Of a DNA stretch of 7,074 nucleotides, positions 6,342 through 7,074 are shown one piece after another. A program made the position numbers and the translations under genes. How positions within the stretch are numbered: position 1 is the first letter of the stretch; each line of letters begins with the position of its first letter. Location of the stretch: positions 1 through 7,074 of the forward strand of contig JAUWHW010000066.1 in NCBI GenBank assembly GCA_030605665.1, written 5' to 3'. Below the pieces are notes generated by a model. That model was not told where the DNA came from, did no database searches, and saw only the letters and a program-made list of their open reading frames with translations. The stretch is from Dehalococcoidia bacterium. GTDB lineage: Bacteria > Chloroflexota > Dehalococcoidia > GIF9 > AB-539-J10.

Positions 6342-6376
6342 AGGCTAAGCCTAGCATAGCTGGGCTATGAGGTCAA
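6341..6376 (-). promoter_or_regulatory. Possible leaderless promoter with two palindromes before the HEPN gene
   Basis: The minus strand has TTGACC (6371-6376), a 17-bp spacer and TAGGCT (6348-6353). The expected start point, about seven bases on, is the A of the HEPN ATG. A perfect palindrome TAGGCT-A-AGCCTA (6341-6353) covers the -10 box and that A. A second inverted repeat CATAGC-TGG-GCTATG (6355-6369) fills the spacer. The palindromes are good candidates for autoregulatory operators. The -10 box is weak (3 of 6). Confidence 0.45.
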
Positions 6377-6397
6377 AATTAACCTGTTAGCTGCCAG

Positions 6398-6439
6398 CCT
6401 TCTTTTTTGTCATTGCGCGCCTTCTTTTTTGTCATTGCG
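6398..6439 (+). repeat. Tandem direct repeat, two 20-bp copies with period 22
   Basis: CCTTCTTTTTTGTCATTGCG occurs at 6398-6417 and again, identically, at 6420-6439. The second copy runs straight into a dispersed repeat unit. It looks like a local duplication of the edge of that unit. It lies in the 164-bp gap between the HEPN and hicA genes, which otherwise holds no gene. Confidence 0.85.
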
Positions 6440-6460
6440 AGTCGAAGGCGTGGCAATCTC
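6431..6460 (+). repeat. Copy of the dispersed CATTGCGAG...GCAATCTC repeat
   Basis: GTCATTGCGAG (6431-6441) and GGCAATCTC (6452-6460) are the two ends of the same unit seen in carA and the pyrB-pyrC gap. ATTGC and GCAAT can pair as a short hairpin. The presence of the unit on both sides of the IS shows that it is a genome-wide element, not part of the pyr operon. Confidence 0.75.
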
Positions 6461-6505
6461 TTGGCGTGAGTCTCTAGTCTCATGCAAGGTAGAAAAGGCG
6501 CCAGA

Positions 6506-6736
6506 TTACCTTTCCAGCTCTTCAAACTCATCTGGAGTTAAGTTAGCATCTTTTAGAATGCTGCTTAGAACCTTAGGGTGGAGGATTTTCCCTGAGTGAT
6601 AGGGGACGGTTACCCTTTTGCCCTCTCTATTTTTGTAAATCTTATGGCTTCCGCTTTGCTGAGCAAGGAAGAATCCTGCTTTCTCCAGTACCTTGATAAC
6701 CTCGCCAGCGGTTATTCTAGGAAGCTTTCGTGTCAT
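6506..6736 (-). CDS. hicA: HicA-family mRNA interferase toxin
   Basis: HicA toxins are small dsRNA-binding-fold RNases that cleave mRNA when not bound by HicB. The 76-aa protein has the family layout: LPRITAGEVIKVLEKAGF (5-22), the active-site strand QQSGSHKIYKN (26-36, catalytic H31), RVTVPYHSGK (41-50) and the C-terminal helix with LSSILKDANLTPDEF. Length is normal (about 60-80). The ATG overlaps the hicB stop as ATGA, with only a weak GGCGG before it, so translation is probably coupled to hicB. The antitoxin gene comes first here, unlike the hicA-hicB order of E. coli. Confidence 0.92.
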   Translation of the reverse strand: MTRKLPRITAGEVIKVLEKAGFFLAQQSGSHKIYKNREGKRVTVPYHSGKILHPKVLSSILKDANLTPDEFEELER

Positions 6737-6957
6737 ACCGCCAATTCCAGTGAGGTTAAACTGACCGATTCAGGCTGTGGAATTTCCTCCCCACTTGCTA
6801 CCCTGTCTTCTAAGTGCAGGTGAATAGCATCCCTGATATTTCCCAAAGCCTCCTCATAAGTATCGCCCTGGGAATAGCAACCCTGAAGTTCAAGACAAAA
6901 AACAAAGTAGCCCTCCTTATCCTTCTCCACTACCACTGAAAAACGATAACTACTCAT
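6733..6957 (-). CDS. hicB: HicB-family antitoxin, short form without DNA-binding domain
   Basis: HicB binds and blocks HicA. The 74-aa protein consists of the partial RNase H-like fold: YRFSVVVEKDKEGYFVFCLE (4-23), LQGCYSQGDTYEEALGNIRD (24-43) and AIHLHLEDRV. No C-terminal helix-turn-helix or ribbon-helix-helix follows, so it may not act as its own repressor (inference). The ATG is preceded by AAGGA at unusually close spacing (about 3 bases). It ends in the ATGA overlap with hicA, forming a two-gene operon. Confidence 0.9.
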   Translation of the reverse strand: MSSYRFSVVVEKDKEGYFVFCLELQGCYSQGDTYEEALGNIRDAIHLHLEDRVASGEEIPQPESVSLTSLELAV

Positions 6958-6998
6958 ATTCCTTCTTTAGCAGCTTTATGCCCGATTCACTGGCTTAA

Positions 6999-7028
6999 AT
7001 ACTAACACGACATTAAATATGTTAACAA
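6999..7028 (-). promoter_or_regulatory. Possible promoter of hicB-hicA
   Basis: The minus strand has TTGTTA (7023-7028), an 18-bp spacer and TAGTAT (6999-7004), about 42 bases before the hicB ATG. The -35 box overlaps the palindrome TGTTAACA (7020-7027). An alternative pair upstream, TTGCCA-N17-TAACAT, overlaps it. Both are moderate matches; the region 6958-7074 otherwise holds no gene that I can see. Confidence 0.35.
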
Positions 7029-7074
7029 GATACGATAATATTGGCAATCCCGGTGATAAAAAGATTTGTAGGGT

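Noticed and set aside
6398..6460. CRISPR-like array
   Set aside because: There are only two direct copies, separated by two bases, with no spacers and no cas genes.

Overview
The window looks like bacterial chromosome with moderate GC. It holds a de novo pyrimidine operon on the minus strand, an insertion sequence on the plus strand, and two small toxin-antitoxin-like gene pairs on the minus strand. The operon order (pyrR-pyrB-pyrC-carA), the style of the IS481-like transposase C-terminus and the many CATTGCGAG...GAAGCAATCTC repeats suggest an uncultured Chloroflexota, perhaps Dehalococcoidia. That placement is an inference from memory of such genomes, not a measured result.

Region 1 (about 4422 down to 1, minus strand): a promoter at 4394-4422 is followed by a leader RNA with a textbook PyrR-binding hairpin, an antiterminator and an intrinsic terminator. 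The 3' arm of the terminator contains the Shine-Dalgarno sequence of pyrR. The genes follow in order: pyrR (regulator), pyrB (aspartate carbamoyltransferase), pyrC (dihydroorotase) and carA (small subunit of carbamoyl-phosphate synthetase, cut by the left window edge). Together they cover early UMP synthesis: CarA supplies ammonia for carbamoyl phosphate, PyrB makes carbamoyl aspartate and PyrC closes the ring to dihydroorotate. PyrR senses the end product and switches the leader.

Three things in the operon are unusual. PyrB carries a C-terminal extension: a PyrI-type four-cysteine zinc domain without the nucleotide-binding half of PyrI, then an Ada-like zinc-binding fold whose cysteines have become serines. 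Short dispersed repeats have invaded the operon, filling the pyrB-pyrC gap, forming the last ~38 codons of pyrC and the pyrC/carA junction, and adding ~38 in-frame codons at the CarA inter-domain linker. A 24-codon leader ORF ends in a TAATG overlap with pyrR.

Region 2 (about 4432-5634): an insertion sequence of about 1.2 kb with 19-bp imperfect terminal inverted repeats and one DDE transposase gene on the plus strand. A 16-bp hairpin hides the likely ribosome binding site of the transposase. Its left end lies about 10-18 bp upstream of the pyr -35 box. At its right end the transposase frame and the oppositely oriented nucleotidyltransferase frame both cross the IS boundary.

Region 3 (5581-7074, minus strand): a HEPN-domain gene followed by a nucleotidyltransferase (MNT) gene that overlaps it, and upstream of these a hicB-hicA pair joined by an ATGA overlap. 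A tandem 22-bp repeat and another copy of the dispersed repeat lie between the two pairs. I see no tRNA, rRNA or CRISPR array.
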